This document shows, in pieces, positions 13,997-23,465 of a DNA stretch of 64,000 bases. This DNA is from Bacteroidales bacterium (GTDB lineage Bacteria; Bacteroidota; Bacteroidia; Bacteroidales; P3). The first letter of the stretch is position 1. Each line of letters begins with the position of its first letter. Under the pieces are notes generated by a model. The model was not told the origin of the DNA, did not search any database, and was given only the letters and a program-made list of their open reading frames with translations. The stretch covers positions 1-64,000 of the forward strand of contig JAUNHX010000008.1 in assembly GCA_030523765.1 (NCBI GenBank), in the 5' to 3' direction. A program made the position numbers and the translations under genes.

Positions 13997-15019
13997 TTAA
14001 TGAGCCTCTTGGCTGCCACGTGTGAAAGGTGGCAGACTGATATCGGCATATTCGTGGTTGAGGTATTTGAAGTAGCCTACAATACCTACCATTGCGGCAT
14101 TGTCGGTACAGAACTGGAACTGAGGGATGAAGGACTGCCAATGATGGCGATGACACATCTGCTGGAGTCCGTTGCGAAGATAAGAGTTGGCACTCACGCC
14201 TCCCGCTATGGCCAGTTGGCGAACACCCGTATCGAGGGCTGCCCGTTCCAGTTTCTTGAGCAAGAAATCGACAATACATTTCTGTATGGAGGCGCAGAGA
14301 TCGGACTTATGCTCCTCGATGAAGTTGGGTTGAGTGGCCAGTTGGTCGCGCAGAAAGTAGAGGAAGGAGGTTTTGATGCCAGAAAAACTATAGTCGTAGC
14401 CAGCAATATGAGGGGTAGCGAAATGGAATGCATCGGCATTGCCCTCTTTGGCCAAACGATCGATGATGGGTCCTCCAGGATAGCCCAAATCCATAATCTT
14501 GGCCGCTTTGTCGATACATTCGCCTGCAGCATCATCGATGGTTTGCCCAATAATCTCCATATCGAAATGGGAACGAAGCAAGATGATCTGCGTATGTCCG
14601 CCACTCACAAGGAGACAGAGGAAGGGGAATTGGGGCGGCTGGTAATCGTCGCTGGTTTTGATGAAATGGGAAAGGACGTGAGCCTGAAGGTGATTCACCT
14701 CGATAAGGGGGATATTCAGTGCCTGCGAGAGCCCTTTGGCGAACGATACTCCAACGAGTAGCGACCCCAAGAGTCCAGGACCCCGAGTAAAGGCAATAGC
14801 ATCGATTTGGCTGCGATCGATCTGGGCCTGACGTAGAGCAGCATCGACCACTGGGAGTATGTTCTGCTGATGGGCACGGGAGGCTAGTTCGGGAACCACA
14901 CCACCATATTGTTCGTGCACCTTCTGCGAAGCAATGACATTAGAGAGGATACGATCGTCGCGCAAAACAGCCGACGAGGTGTCGTCGCATGAGGATTCTA
15001 TAGAGAGTATAACAGCCAT
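13997..15019 (-). CDS. tsaD: tRNA N6-adenosine threonylcarbamoyltransferase TsaD
   Basis: A 340-residue essential enzyme of the t6A pathway that transfers threonylcarbamoyl from TC-AMP to A37 of ANN-decoding tRNAs, together with TsaB and TsaE. Family features are complete: ILSIESSCDDTS at the N-terminus, GGVVPELASRAHQ, the metal-binding His110 and His114 in VNHLQAH, SGGHTQIIL, DDAAGECIDKAAK, GGVSANSYLR and CTDNAAMVG. Length matches the bacterial family. A promoter box TATCTTTG lies at 15155-15162, about 135 bases upstream. The porP-type gene follows 60 bases downstream on the same strand, so read-through is possible. It is divergent from tamB across a 661-base gap. Confidence 0.97.
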   Translation of the reverse strand: MAVILSIESSCDDTSSAVLRDDRILSNVIASQKVHEQYGGVVPELASRAHQQNILPVVDAALRQAQIDRSQIDAIAFTRGPGLLGSLLVGVSFAKGLSQALNIPLIEVNHLQAHVLSHFIKTSDDYQPPQFPFLCLLVSGGHTQIILLRSHFDMEIIGQTIDDAAGECIDKAAKIMDLGYPGGPIIDRLAKEGNADAFHFATPHIAGYDYSFSGIKTSFLYFLRDQLATQPNFIEEHKSDLCASIQKCIVDFLLKKLERAALDTGVRQLAIAGGVSANSYLRNGLQQMCHRHHWQSFIPQFQFCTDNAAMVGIVGYFKYLNHEYADISLPPFTRGSQEAH

Positions 15020-15154
15020 TTTTTTAGTTATTGTTACAATTTACCCTTGAGCTATCAATGCGGGAGATATGCCTTCAACTTGTTGATAATTACGATAGTT
15101 GCATATATCATCAATCGGTTGGATACCCTCGCACGAGCCCAATAGTAGCGAATG

Positions 15155-15162
15155 CAAAGATA
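15155..15162 (-). promoter_or_regulatory. Bacteroidota -7 box TATCTTTG for tsaD
   Basis: On the minus strand GCGTATCTTTGCATTC contains TAnnTTTG, oriented toward tsaD (start 15019). Confidence 0.55.
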
Positions 15163-15476
15163 CGCTTTTTTTTACAATTTCAGCCCTTCAATTCGTATTT
15201 GCTATACGAATTGTATGTAAAATACTATAGAATCAGTCTGTTATGGGTAGAGAATGAGTCGAAAATCATTTTATTGTATCTTGCTGTACTCGTTGGCGCT
15301 GTTTTCTCAAACATCAACCCTTTTACTAGGGTATACCTACCTTGATCCTTCGCTCTGCTAACGCTCTTGCAAGGTCCCTCCGAGTTGTCTGCGAGCTTCA
15401 AAAACGCTCCTTTGAACAATGCTATTCCTTTCGCCCCCTTTTTTCGTTACTTTCTGATGCGTTTGGAGGTACCTTC

Positions 15477-15508
15477 TAACTCTAACCTAACTCTAACTTA
15501 ACTCTTAC
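15477..15508 (+). repeat. TAACTCTAACC 11-bp tandem repeat, copy 1
   Basis: Three units: TAACTCTAACC, TAACTCTAACT and TAACTCTTAC. Related blocks lie at 55064-55084 and, inverted, at 62650-62671, all in intergenic DNA. Confidence 0.6.
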
Positions 15509-15513
15509 TTTTG
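15506..15513 (+). promoter_or_regulatory. Bacteroidota -7 box TACTTTTG upstream of tamB
   Basis: TACTTTTG overlaps the end of the repeat block and lies about 168 bases before the tamB start. Confidence 0.4.
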
Positions 15514-15680
15514 TATCAGGAAAAAAATAGGACTCAAAACCGTATTGAGGACGTTGAAAGGAAAACCGATCGATCCATTTCGAATCTCCTTGGAAGGAAT
15601 AAAGGGAGCAACACCCAACTTTTTTTAGGGTTAATATAATAAAATAGCGAAAAATGAGTTATTAATCCTTTAAAAGCAGT

Positions 15681-18600
15681 TTGTCAAACCAAACAATTAG
15701 CGCCATCAAAAAAGTAGGACATATAATAGGAATCGTAGCTCTAAGCCTCTTCTTGCTGGTTTACTGCCTTGTAGCTCTGGTGAACTATAGCGCTGTACAG
15801 TCGATGTTGGGTTCGGCGGCAGGCTCCTATCTAAGCAAGGAAACGGGGGGCACCATCAAGGTGGGTAGCCTCAGCGCTAACATTCTGGGTCAGGCGGTGC
15901 TTCGCGATGTACTATGGATGACCCCCAGCAACGATACGGTGGCCTACATGAAGAAGGCGCAAGTGAAGTTTGATCGCTTCCCCTTCAAAGAGGGTACCCT
16001 CACCTTCGATAAGGTGAAGTTGCATAATGGCTACTACCATTTCGATCATAACGAAGAGGGCACTTCGATGGATTTTCTACTGCACTACTTGGTTGAACGT
16101 TTTGGTAAGAAGGAACACGATAAGCATACCCGTTTCACCCTCAACATTAACCGCATCGAGGCCGATAATTTGGCCTATCGCCAAACCCTTCCGCGCCCCG
16201 AGTCGGTGCCCGATTCGGTTCATGGGGTGGATGTGTGCAATATGTATTTCTACGATTGCGATATCAAGGTTCGCAACCTCAGGGTTTGCAACGATCATAT
16301 TACCTGTAAACTAGAAAAGTTTAACGCCACCGAACAGTCGGGCTTCAGTGTTGATCAGTTCAAGGCCAACGTGTATGTGGCCTCCAACGGCATCAGCGCT
16401 ACCAATATGACACTCGATTGCGATAGCACTCACCTCGATGGCGATGTGTTGCTCCACTATCCCTCGTGGGAGACAATGCGCTATTATGTGGATAGCGTGT
16501 ATATGTTTGCCCAACTCAATAGTGGCACCCGTCTTAGCGGCAGCACCGCTGGCTATTGGACAGAGGCGCTTTGGGGTGTGAATGATCTCTACGAAGTGGA
16601 GGGTACCGTTTACGGTCCGGTCAACGATCTGTATTGCCAAGATATGCTGTTGCGTTTTGGCTACGGAAGTGAAATGGAGTTGGATGGTCATCTCCAAAAT
16701 ATAACCCGTTTCCCTGAAGCAACGCTGAAAGCCGACATATACCGTTTGGCAACCAATCATAGCGATTTGGCTAGCCTCACGATGCTGCAACAGTTTGGCG
16801 TTACGTTACCCAATTTCACCAAACAGATGGGACAACTGGAGGCTCAAGCCCATGTGGATGGGTCGATAGAAGCCCTTACAGCGCAGGCTTCGTTGAACTG
16901 CGCTTTGGGTCAGATGGATGTGACGGGTTGGACTTTGAAGGATGAATCGGATCGTGACAACTATATCTATTTCGCTAATATCAACTCGCCCAAGATGCAA
17001 CTCTCGGCTGTAGTACCCAACGAGTGGATAAGTCAGACGGGCTGCCAACTAACGGTGCAAGGTCAAGGCTTTGATCCCCATTCGATGGTGGCTTCGGTTG
17101 AAGGGCGTCTCTTCAATACCCACCTGCGTGGTAATAGGGTTAATCCCATCTATCTGAATGCTCAACTGGATGAAGGTGCTGTCGATGCGTTGATCACTAT
17201 CCGCGATACGGTGCTCAATATGAAGTGCGATGCCCATATGGATCTCTTTGGCAGCGAGTCGATGGGATGTGTGGCCGATATCGATTTGGCTAGGGCCGAC
17301 CTTTATCGACTCAAACTGGCCTCCGATAGCGATTCTATCTTCAACATCACTACCCATTTGAAAGGTAATTTGGAGTGGGGAAGTATGGACGATATCATGG
17401 AGTCGATTCAAGGCAACTTGGCTCTCAATAACACCTCGATCGAGCGAAACTATGAGGGTTTGAAGATGGACAATATGAAGGTGGATTTGGTGCAGGAGGA
17501 TGACGAAAAGCGGATGAATATTCGCAGCGATATGTTGCAGGCTCGTATTGATGGCAATTTCAGCTATGCGGCATTACCTTTGATAGTTCGTCATTTCTGC
17601 GACCACTATGTGCCGCGCTATTATAACCCCTTCATGGGTAAAGAGCCGGTGAAGAACTACGATTTGTTGGCCGATGCCGATATCAATCTGCAAATCGATA
17701 TCAACGATCCTTATCGCAAACTGCAATTCCTTCTCCCTTCCATACATATTGCCAACGGCACTAGTATTACGGGTAACTATAATTTTGCCGAATCACTCAA
17801 AATGGTGGTTCGTTCCGATTCTATCCGTATAGGTGGGGTGATGCTCAACGACTTGGGTGTGAACTGTCGCGAACTGGGTGGACAGTATGTAGCATCGGTG
17901 ATGTTGGATAAGGTGAATACTGGTGGACAGGATTTGATTGATAACGTAGGACTCGAACTCTCGATGGATAGCCGTTCGCTACTTTGCGATATTCAATGGG
18001 ATAATCAGGCCGATACCCTCTCTTCTAATGCCGACCTTTCGCTCATTATGCGAAGCGACACTAATATTAATACCCTCACGTTGCTGCGCAACAGTATTAC
18101 GGTTTATGGTTCTCCTTGGAATCTAGTAGCTTCGGGGCCGGGCATCATTGATCGCGAAGGTATCATGATTGATGGTTTGCGATTGCAGTCGCAAGCACGC
18201 GATCAGGCCATCCAGATCGATGCTGCTATTCGCCATCAAGATGACGATCAGGTGAATGTTGCTTTCGAGCATTTCGATCTCAACACGTTGGCCTTCCTGT
18301 GGCAACATACCCCGCTCAATGTGGAGGGTGTGATTGATGGTAGCGCTACCCTTTATGGTCTCACCGAAACTCCCTATTTGAATGCACAACTAACGGTTGA
18401 TGATCTTGATGTTAACGAGGTGCCGCTGGGCGATGCCGATATCAAATCTACTTGGAATGCTGAACTGAATCAGCTAAGTTTGAATCTGATAACACTGCTA
18501 CATACGGAACAAGGATCGCGCAATCCACTTTATGCTGAAGGCTATTTCGATATGAGCAGAGAGGTGATGGGTATGGACTTCGATGTGCGTATCGATAAGA

Positions 18601-20198
18601 TTGCTCTTCAGGCGGGTCTTCCCTTTGCCGATAATGTGCTTTCGCAACTCGATGGGTCGCTGAGTGGCAATCTGAGTGTGAGTGGCACCATCAAGGAGCC
18701 TGCTCTCTATGGCCGCGCCTATATCGAAGAGGGTGTGGTGGGGGTAGATTATCTCAACACTACCTTTGCTATCGATGACACTATTTATATCTATCCCAAT
18801 GCTATCCGTCTGAAAAACTTGATGATCCACGATGCTCAAACGGGTAGCCTGACTCTCAACGGATTGCTGCGACACTCCTATTTCCAAGATATGCGACTCG
18901 ACTTTACGGTGGATGCCGACAACTTCTTGTGTCTCAACTCAAAACCGCACTACGATGATTTCTATGGTACCCTCCTCATCGATGCCGATGGAAGGGTGTC
19001 GGGTCCAATCGAGAATCTGCGCGCTGAACTCAATGCTACTACTCGTCAGGGTACAGAACTCCATATGCCTATCACCTCCAAGAAGGATGTTGAGATGGCC
19101 TCCTATATCGAGTTTATCGATGGTAGCACACCTTATTATTATATCATTCCCACTGCTCAGGGTACCGAAACGCAGAATGTAGAACCGCAAAAGGCACTAT
19201 CGCCACAGCCTTCTACCCACAATTTCAACCTGACGGTGAACCTTACAGCTACCCCCGATGCCCATATTTATATGCCTATCGAAACATCGTCGGTCGATGT
19301 TGATTTGGCTGCTACGGGTACGGGTGACCTCCTTATCCGTGTAGCTTCGGGTATCGATCCTAGCATTACGGGTGTGTATGAGATCGGACAAGGTTCGCTC
19401 GATATGTCGATACTGGGTTTGGTGTCTCGTAAGTTTGCTATCGCTGAGGGGGGAACCATTACTTTCCCAGGTGCTATCAATCAGATGGAACTCAATGTAG
19501 AGGCTATCTATTTACAACGTGTTAACACAGCAACCCTCACGGGTGAATCGAGCATCGAGGGTAACGGTCAGAATATCTCGGTGCAGAGTGTTATCTCGGT
19601 TTCGGGTACGATGAACAGTCCTAAGGTGGGCTTCGATATTCGTCTGCCTAACGCCGATGCGAGTGTGCAGGAGGAGGTGTTCTCTTATATTGATCGTACC
19701 AACGAAATTGATATGCTCAACCAAACCCTTTCGCTGTTGGTACTGAATCGTTTCTATAATGGTACTACCAATAGTTCGGCTACTACCACCGATGGTATTG
19801 CGGGTGGATATAGTGTGGTGGCCAACACTTTAGGTAGTTTGGTAAGCGAGGCTGTCGAGTTCGTTGATGTGGGTTTTGACTATAAGTCGGCTACCGAACT
19901 TACGGGTCAGCAAATCGATCTCGATATCAGCAAACAGTGGAACAAGTTCTACTTCGAGTCTACCTTCGGTTTTGGTAGCGATGCGCGTGCGATAGATGGT
20001 AACTCTAACAATAACAACACCATTACGGGCGATGTGCTGCTGGGTTATAAGGTTAATCCGCGTCTCCACTTCTTTGTGTTCAATCGTAGTAATACCAACG
20101 ACTATACCCGCTCTGACCTTCCCTTCAAGCAAGGGGTGGGTATGAAATATGTGCGTGATTTCGATAGTTGGAAAGATTTGTTTAAGAAAAAGAACTGA
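15681..20198 (+). CDS. tamB: TamB-like translocation/assembly protein (DUF490), TTG start
   Basis: A 1505-residue inner-membrane-anchored periplasmic protein of the TamB/AsmA-like (bridge-type lipid transfer) superfamily, involved in outer-membrane assembly or phospholipid transport. A signal anchor (about 12-36, VGHIIGIVALSLFLLVYCLV) is followed by long beta-rich repeats (GNYNFAESLKMVVRSD, and GSLTLNGLLRHS). The conserved C-terminal DUF490 lies at about 1170-1430 (ITGVYEIGQGSLDMSILGL, then GTITFPGAINQMELN, then PKVGFDIRLP). The start is TTG at 15681: an in-frame stop lies at 15663-15665 and the first in-frame ATG comes only at codon 38, inside the conserved N-terminus. A glycosyltransferase gene starts 4 bases after the stop, so the two are translationally close. 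Bacteroidota TamB lacks an obvious TamA next door here too. Confidence 0.9.
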   Translation: MSNQTISAIKKVGHIIGIVALSLFLLVYCLVALVNYSAVQSMLGSAAGSYLSKETGGTIKVGSLSANILGQAVLRDVLWMTPSNDTVAYMKKAQVKFDRFPFKEGTLTFDKVKLHNGYYHFDHNEEGTSMDFLLHYLVERFGKKEHDKHTRFTLNINRIEADNLAYRQTLPRPESVPDSVHGVDVCNMYFYDCDIKVRNLRVCNDHITCKLEKFNATEQSGFSVDQFKANVYVASNGISATNMTLDCDSTHLDGDVLLHYPSWETMRYYVDSVYMFAQLNSGTRLSGSTAGYWTEALWGVNDLYEVEGTVYGPVNDLYCQDMLLRFGYGSEMELDGHLQNITRFPEATLKADIYRLATNHSDLASLTMLQQFGVTLPNFTKQMGQLEAQAHVDGSIEALTAQASLNCALGQMDVTGWTLKDESDRDNYIYFANINSPKMQLSAVVPNEWISQTGCQLTVQGQGFDPHSMVASVEGRLFNTHLRGNRVNPIYLNAQLDEGAVDALITIRDTVLNMKCDAHMDLFGSESMGCVADIDLARADLYRLKLASDSDSIFNITTHLKGNLEWGSMDDIMESIQGNLALNNTSIERNYEGLKMDNMKVDLVQEDDEKRMNIRSDMLQARIDGNFSYAALPLIVRHFCDHYVPRYYNPFMGKEPVKNYDLLADADINLQIDINDPYRKLQFLLPSIHIANGTSITGNYNFAESLKMVVRSDSIRIGGVMLNDLGVNCRELGGQYVASVMLDKVNTGGQDLIDNVGLELSMDSRSLLCDIQWDNQADTLSSNADLSLIMRSDTNINTLTLLRNSITVYGSPWNLVASGPGIIDREGIMIDGLRLQSQARDQAIQIDAAIRHQDDDQVNVAFEHFDLNTLAFLWQHTPLNVEGVIDGSATLYGLTETPYLNAQLTVDDLDVNEVPLGDADIKSTWNAELNQLSLNLITLLHTEQGSRNPLYAEGYFDMSREVMGMDFDVRIDKIALQAGLPFADNVLSQLDGSLSGNLSVSGTIKEPALYGRAYIEEGVVGVDYLNTTFAIDDTIYIYPNAIRLKNLMIHDAQTGSLTLNGLLRHSYFQDMRLDFTVDADNFLCLNSKPHYDDFYGTLLIDADGRVSGPIENLRAELNATTRQGTELHMPITSKKDVEMASYIEFIDGSTPYYYIIPTAQGTETQNVEPQKALSPQPSTHNFNLTVNLTATPDAHIYMPIETSSVDVDLAATGTGDLLIRVASGIDPSITGVYEIGQGSLDMSILGLVSRKFAIAEGGTITFPGAINQMELNVEAIYLQRVNTATLTGESSIEGNGQNISVQSVISVSGTMNSPKVGFDIRLPNADASVQEEVFSYIDRTNEIDMLNQTLSLLVLNRFYNGTTNSSATTTDGIAGGYSVVANTLGSLVSEAVEFVDVGFDYKSATELTGQQIDLDISKQWNKFYFESTFGFGSDARAIDGNSNNNNTITGDVLLGYKVNPRLHFFVFNRSNTNDYTRSDLPFKQGVGMKYVRDFDSWKDLFKKKN

Positions 20199-20202
20199 GG
20201 CC

Positions 20203-21183
20203 ATGAAGATTCTCGTTATTCGTTTGAGCAGTATGGGCGATATCATCCTGACAACACCAGTGCTTCGGTGCATTAAACAGCAGGTGGAACAAGCGGTGGT
20301 GCATTGTTTGGTAAAGAGTCCTTTTGTATCGCTATTATCCCGTTCTCCTTATGTTGATCAGGTGATATCTTATGATGAGAGTCGCAACTTCCTCAAGCAA
20401 TTGCGTGCCGAACAATACGATTTTGTGGTTGATCTGCAAAACAATTATCGGTCTCACTTGTTGTGGCGTCAGCTACGTTGCAAGCATAGTGTGGTGAACA
20501 AGGAGGATTGGGCTCGTATGTGGTTGGTGTTGACCAAACGGAATCATATTAAACAGGCTTCGGTGGTGGATCGCTATATGAAGGCGGCTGCTCCGCTGGG
20601 TGTGGTGAACGATGGTAAGCCGCTCGATCTTTTCTACGAACCTCAAACCGATGGTCCCGATGTTCAGCAGCGGCCCTATGTGGCGATTGCTTGTGGTGCT
20701 CAGCATGGAACCAAGCGGATCCCTCTCAAGTATTTGCAATTCCTTATCGGTTCTATCCAAGGAACAATCGTGTTGCTGGGCGATAATCAGGATCGCTATC
20801 GTATTGCCGATGGGAGTGTGCATCTGAATAGGAGGGTGGTGAATATGTGTGGTAAAACTTCCCTTACGGAACTGATGCAGTGGGTGGATCGCGCTACGGT
20901 GGTGATTGCTGGCGATACGGGTATCATGCATATGGCGGCTGCGCTACAAAAGGATCTGATTGTGCTTTGGGGTAGCACTACCCCTCTCTTTGGCTTTGCC
21001 CCCTATGGGGTAGAGGCTTACAACAGCGAGGTGATGTTAGATTGTCGCCCATGCAGTCGTATGGGGAAGGAAAAATGTCCGAAGCAGCATCTACGTTGCT
21101 TTGAGGGTCATCCCTGGCAACAGATAGTAAACTATGTTAATAGCAAGCTTGAACAAGCCCAACCCAAGTTGGATACGGAGTAA
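20203..21183 (+). CDS. glycosyltransferase family 9 (heptosyltransferase-like)
   Basis: A 326-residue cytoplasmic glycosyltransferase of the ADP-heptose:LPS heptosyltransferase family. It shows the N-terminal Rossmann signature MKILVIRLSSMGDIILTTPV, FVVDLQNNYRSHLLW, and the C-terminal nucleotide-sugar motif GDTGIMHMAAALQKDLIVLWG with STTPLFGFAPYG. The frame opens further upstream at 20149 inside tamB. The start chosen is ATG 20203, 4 bases after the tamB stop, because it coincides with the family N-terminus and has GAGG just before it. It probably adds a sugar to lipopolysaccharide core. A heptose-7-phosphate kinase-like gene 1.2 kb downstream supports a heptose-type donor. Exact acceptor unknown. 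Confidence 0.9.
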   Translation: MKILVIRLSSMGDIILTTPVLRCIKQQVEQAVVHCLVKSPFVSLLSRSPYVDQVISYDESRNFLKQLRAEQYDFVVDLQNNYRSHLLWRQLRCKHSVVNKEDWARMWLVLTKRNHIKQASVVDRYMKAAAPLGVVNDGKPLDLFYEPQTDGPDVQQRPYVAIACGAQHGTKRIPLKYLQFLIGSIQGTIVLLGDNQDRYRIADGSVHLNRRVVNMCGKTSLTELMQWVDRATVVIAGDTGIMHMAAALQKDLIVLWGSTTPLFGFAPYGVEAYNSEVMLDCRPCSRMGKEKCPKQHLRCFEGHPWQQIVNYVNSKLEQAQPKLDTE

Positions 21184-21243
21184 TAAGAGTGGCGCAATTC
21201 GATGCTGTCCGAAATTTAATTTTGCCATTATCTCCTTTTTTTG

Positions 21244-21251
21244 TATTTTTG
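21244..21251 (+). promoter_or_regulatory. Bacteroidota -7 box TATTTTTG for the asparaginase gene
   Basis: TGTATTTTTGCAC matches TAnnTTTG and lies 59 bases before ATG 21310. Confidence 0.6.
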
Positions 21252-21309
21252 CACTTCCTATGCTTGGTTCTTTGTAAGGATACTAAGATGGTTATAAATT
21301 TGAATACAA

Positions 21310-22344
21310 ATGACATATAATAATAGAAAGAATAAGGTACTGATTGTATATACTGGTGGTACTATAGGTATGGTGCAAGATGAGCACGGCTCGCTTCACC
21401 CCTTTGCACTAGATCGTATCTATGATGTAATCCCGTTGCTGCATCGTGTGTCGTACGATATCGATTCTATCCAGTTGGATAACATCATCGATTCGAGCAA
21501 TATGACCCCTTCCTTTTGGTCGGATATAGCCGATGTGATTGAACGGGAATACGATAACTATGATGGCTTTGTGGTGCTGCACGGCACTGATACGATGGCC
21601 TATACGGCTTCGGCTCTCAGTTTTATGTTCGAGCATCTTTCTAAACCGATTGTGCTTACGGGTTCGCAACTCCCTCTGGGTATGTTGCGAAGCGATGGTC
21701 GCGACAATATTATCTGTGCCCTTGAGGTGGCTGCTCGTCGCGATATCATTGTGCCTGAGGTGTGTATCTATTTCCAAAGCAGACTGCTTAGGGGTAATCG
21801 CAGTACCAAGGTGAGTGCCGATCAGTTCGATGCTTTCTATTCCTACAATCTACCTTCGCTAGCAAAGGTGGGTATCAATTTCGATTTCAACGAAAGCTTG
21901 ATTCGTCCTTTGCCCGACGATGAACCGCTGATAGTGCGCAAACAGATGGAGTGTCGTATTGCTGTGCTGAAGCTATTCCCGGGCATTACGCCTGAAGTGG
22001 TACGCTCCATTATCCGTACCCCCGATTTGCAAGGTCTTATTGTGGAGACCTATGGATCGGGCAATGCTCCTACTGAACCTTGGTTCATTGCGGCCCTTGA
22101 GGAGGGTATTCATCGCGGAATTACCATTCTTGATATAACCCAATGTAAATCAGGTGCGGTGAAACTGAAGCAGTATGCTGCCAGCTATGACTTGGATCGC
22201 ATGGGCGTTCTGAGTGGTCAGGATATGACTATCGAGGCGGCTGTTACCAAGATGATGTACTTGTTGGGTAATTATAAAGAGCAGCCCGAACTGATGCGCC
22301 GTCTCTTCACGATGGATCTTCGTGGTGAGGTGAGTGAAATATAA
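21310..22344 (+). CDS. ansA: type I L-asparaginase
   Basis: A 344-residue cytoplasmic enzyme hydrolysing L-asparagine to aspartate and ammonia. Both catalytic threonine motifs are seen: VYTGGTIGM near residues 13-21 and VLHGTDTMAYTASAL near 94-108, followed by VLTGSQLP. No signal peptide is present, which fits the type I (cytoplasmic AnsA) class rather than the periplasmic type II. The C-terminal part (GLIVETYGSGNAPTEPW, then CKSGAVKLKQYA) carries the allosteric domain of this class. A promoter box lies upstream at 21244-21251, so it probably starts a new transcript after the glycosyltransferase. The next gene follows after 84 bases. Confidence 0.93.
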   Translation: MTYNNRKNKVLIVYTGGTIGMVQDEHGSLHPFALDRIYDVIPLLHRVSYDIDSIQLDNIIDSSNMTPSFWSDIADVIEREYDNYDGFVVLHGTDTMAYTASALSFMFEHLSKPIVLTGSQLPLGMLRSDGRDNIICALEVAARRDIIVPEVCIYFQSRLLRGNRSTKVSADQFDAFYSYNLPSLAKVGINFDFNESLIRPLPDDEPLIVRKQMECRIAVLKLFPGITPEVVRSIIRTPDLQGLIVETYGSGNAPTEPWFIAALEEGIHRGITILDITQCKSGAVKLKQYAASYDLDRMGVLSGQDMTIEAAVTKMMYLLGNYKEQPELMRRLFTMDLRGEVSEI

Positions 22345-22428
22345 TGGTGGCTCTGCGTTTCCTATTCTATTCTTTAGAAACAAAGCATTGCTACAAAACA
22401 ATAATCTTAATAAGCAACCACAATCGAT

Positions 22429-23433
22429 ATGAATATTGATCTCTTTTTCCAATCGCTCGGCCAACAGAATGTAATGATTATTGGCGATGTTATGATTGAT
22501 GCTTATATGTGGGGCGATGTCTCCCGTATCTCGCCCGAAGCCCCAGTGCCTATCGTTGCTATTACCCAGCGTGAACAGCGCTTGGGTGGCGCTGCCAATG
22601 TGGCGCTCAATATCCATTCGATGGGTGCCAACCCTATCATATGCAGTGTGCTGGGCAATGATGACCACAATAAGGAGTTCCAGCAGATTATGTATGGGTA
22701 CGATATGGATAAACGGGGTATTATCAGTTCTGATGTGCGTCGTACTACGGTGAAGAGTCGTGTGATTGGCAACAAGATGCATATTGTGCGTGTCGATGAA
22801 GAGGATACGATGTATCTCAATTCCAACGATGAGGAGGCTCTCTTGGATAGAATTCGCCGCATCTTGAAGCAGGTGCCTATTAGCGCTATCATTCTGCAAG
22901 ATTACGATAAGGGGGTTATTACTCCTCACGTAATCGATGTGGTTACTGAATTGGCTCGCAAGAAAAAGATCATTACTACAGTCGATCCTAAGCATCGCAA
23001 CTTTGCGAGCTATCACGATGTTACCCTCTTTAAACCCAATTTGAAGGAGTTGCGGGAGGGCTTGAATATCGAAATAGACGATAGTAGTGTTGAGAGTCTG
23101 CAGCGCGATCTCGATGCTGCTGCCCAGGTGATTCATAAACGTCAGCATATTGATATCATCTTTATTACCTTGAGCGATAAGGGGGTATATGTGTGCGATT
23201 TCCGTAGTGGTAAGCATCGTTCGCTGATCTTGCCGGCGCAACTGCGTAGTGTGGCTGATGTGTCGGGTGCGGGCGATACTGTTATCAGTGTGGCTACGTT
23301 GGCTCTGGCGGCAGGTCTCCCTATCGAGGAGGTGGTGTCGATTGCTAATCATGCGGGCGGCCTTGTGTGCGAACAGGTGGGCGTTGTGCCTATCGATAGG
23401 CAGCGGCTGATGGATGAACTGAATGAAGCTTAA
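22429..23433 (+). CDS. D-glycero-beta-D-manno-heptose-7-phosphate kinase-like (HldE kinase domain, PfkB family)
   Basis: A 334-residue cytoplasmic PfkB/ribokinase-type kinase. The N-terminal part (VMIIGDVMIDAYMWGDVSRI, SPEAPVPIV, and LGGAANVALNIHSMGA) and the catalytic DVSGAGDTVISVATLALAAG are those of the HldE/RfaE kinase domain, which phosphorylates heptose 7-phosphate to the 1,7-bisphosphate for ADP-heptose synthesis. The cytidylyl/adenylyltransferase half of bifunctional HldE is missing, so this is an HldA-like stand-alone kinase, the usual state in many Bacteroidota. The neighbouring family 9 glycosyltransferase supports a lipopolysaccharide role. It precedes phoH by 32 bases on the same strand. 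Substrate is inferred from family; other sugar kinases are possible. Confidence 0.85.
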   Translation: MNIDLFFQSLGQQNVMIIGDVMIDAYMWGDVSRISPEAPVPIVAITQREQRLGGAANVALNIHSMGANPIICSVLGNDDHNKEFQQIMYGYDMDKRGIISSDVRRTTVKSRVIGNKMHIVRVDEEDTMYLNSNDEEALLDRIRRILKQVPISAIILQDYDKGVITPHVIDVVTELARKKKIITTVDPKHRNFASYHDVTLFKPNLKELREGLNIEIDDSSVESLQRDLDAAAQVIHKRQHIDIIFITLSDKGVYVCDFRSGKHRSLILPAQLRSVADVSGAGDTVISVATLALAAGLPIEEVVSIANHAGGLVCEQVGVVPIDRQRLMDELNEA

Positions 23434-23465
23434 CTCTTAATCCCCCCCATCACTAATCCTTAATT

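Larger units (their letters stand above)
15020..15680. other. 661-bp divergent intergenic region between tsaD and tamB
   Basis: Holds a minus-strand promoter box (15155-15162), an 11-bp tandem repeat block (15477-15508) and a plus-strand box TACTTTTG (15506-15513) that would start a long leader for tamB. A 104-codon open frame at 15031-15345 crosses the promoter and has no recognisable product. No RNA gene was recognised. Confidence 0.5.

Noticed and set aside
15031-15345. 104-codon frame between tsaD and tamB
   Set aside because: It contains the tsaD promoter in antisense, has no ribosome site or motif, and is probably chance.
15477-15508. Telomere-like repeat TAACTC/TAACC
   Set aside because: A telomere or linear end was considered because of the CTAACC look, but the block is only three units long, lies inside the chromosome and occurs in both orientations. 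It is reported as a dispersed repeat instead.
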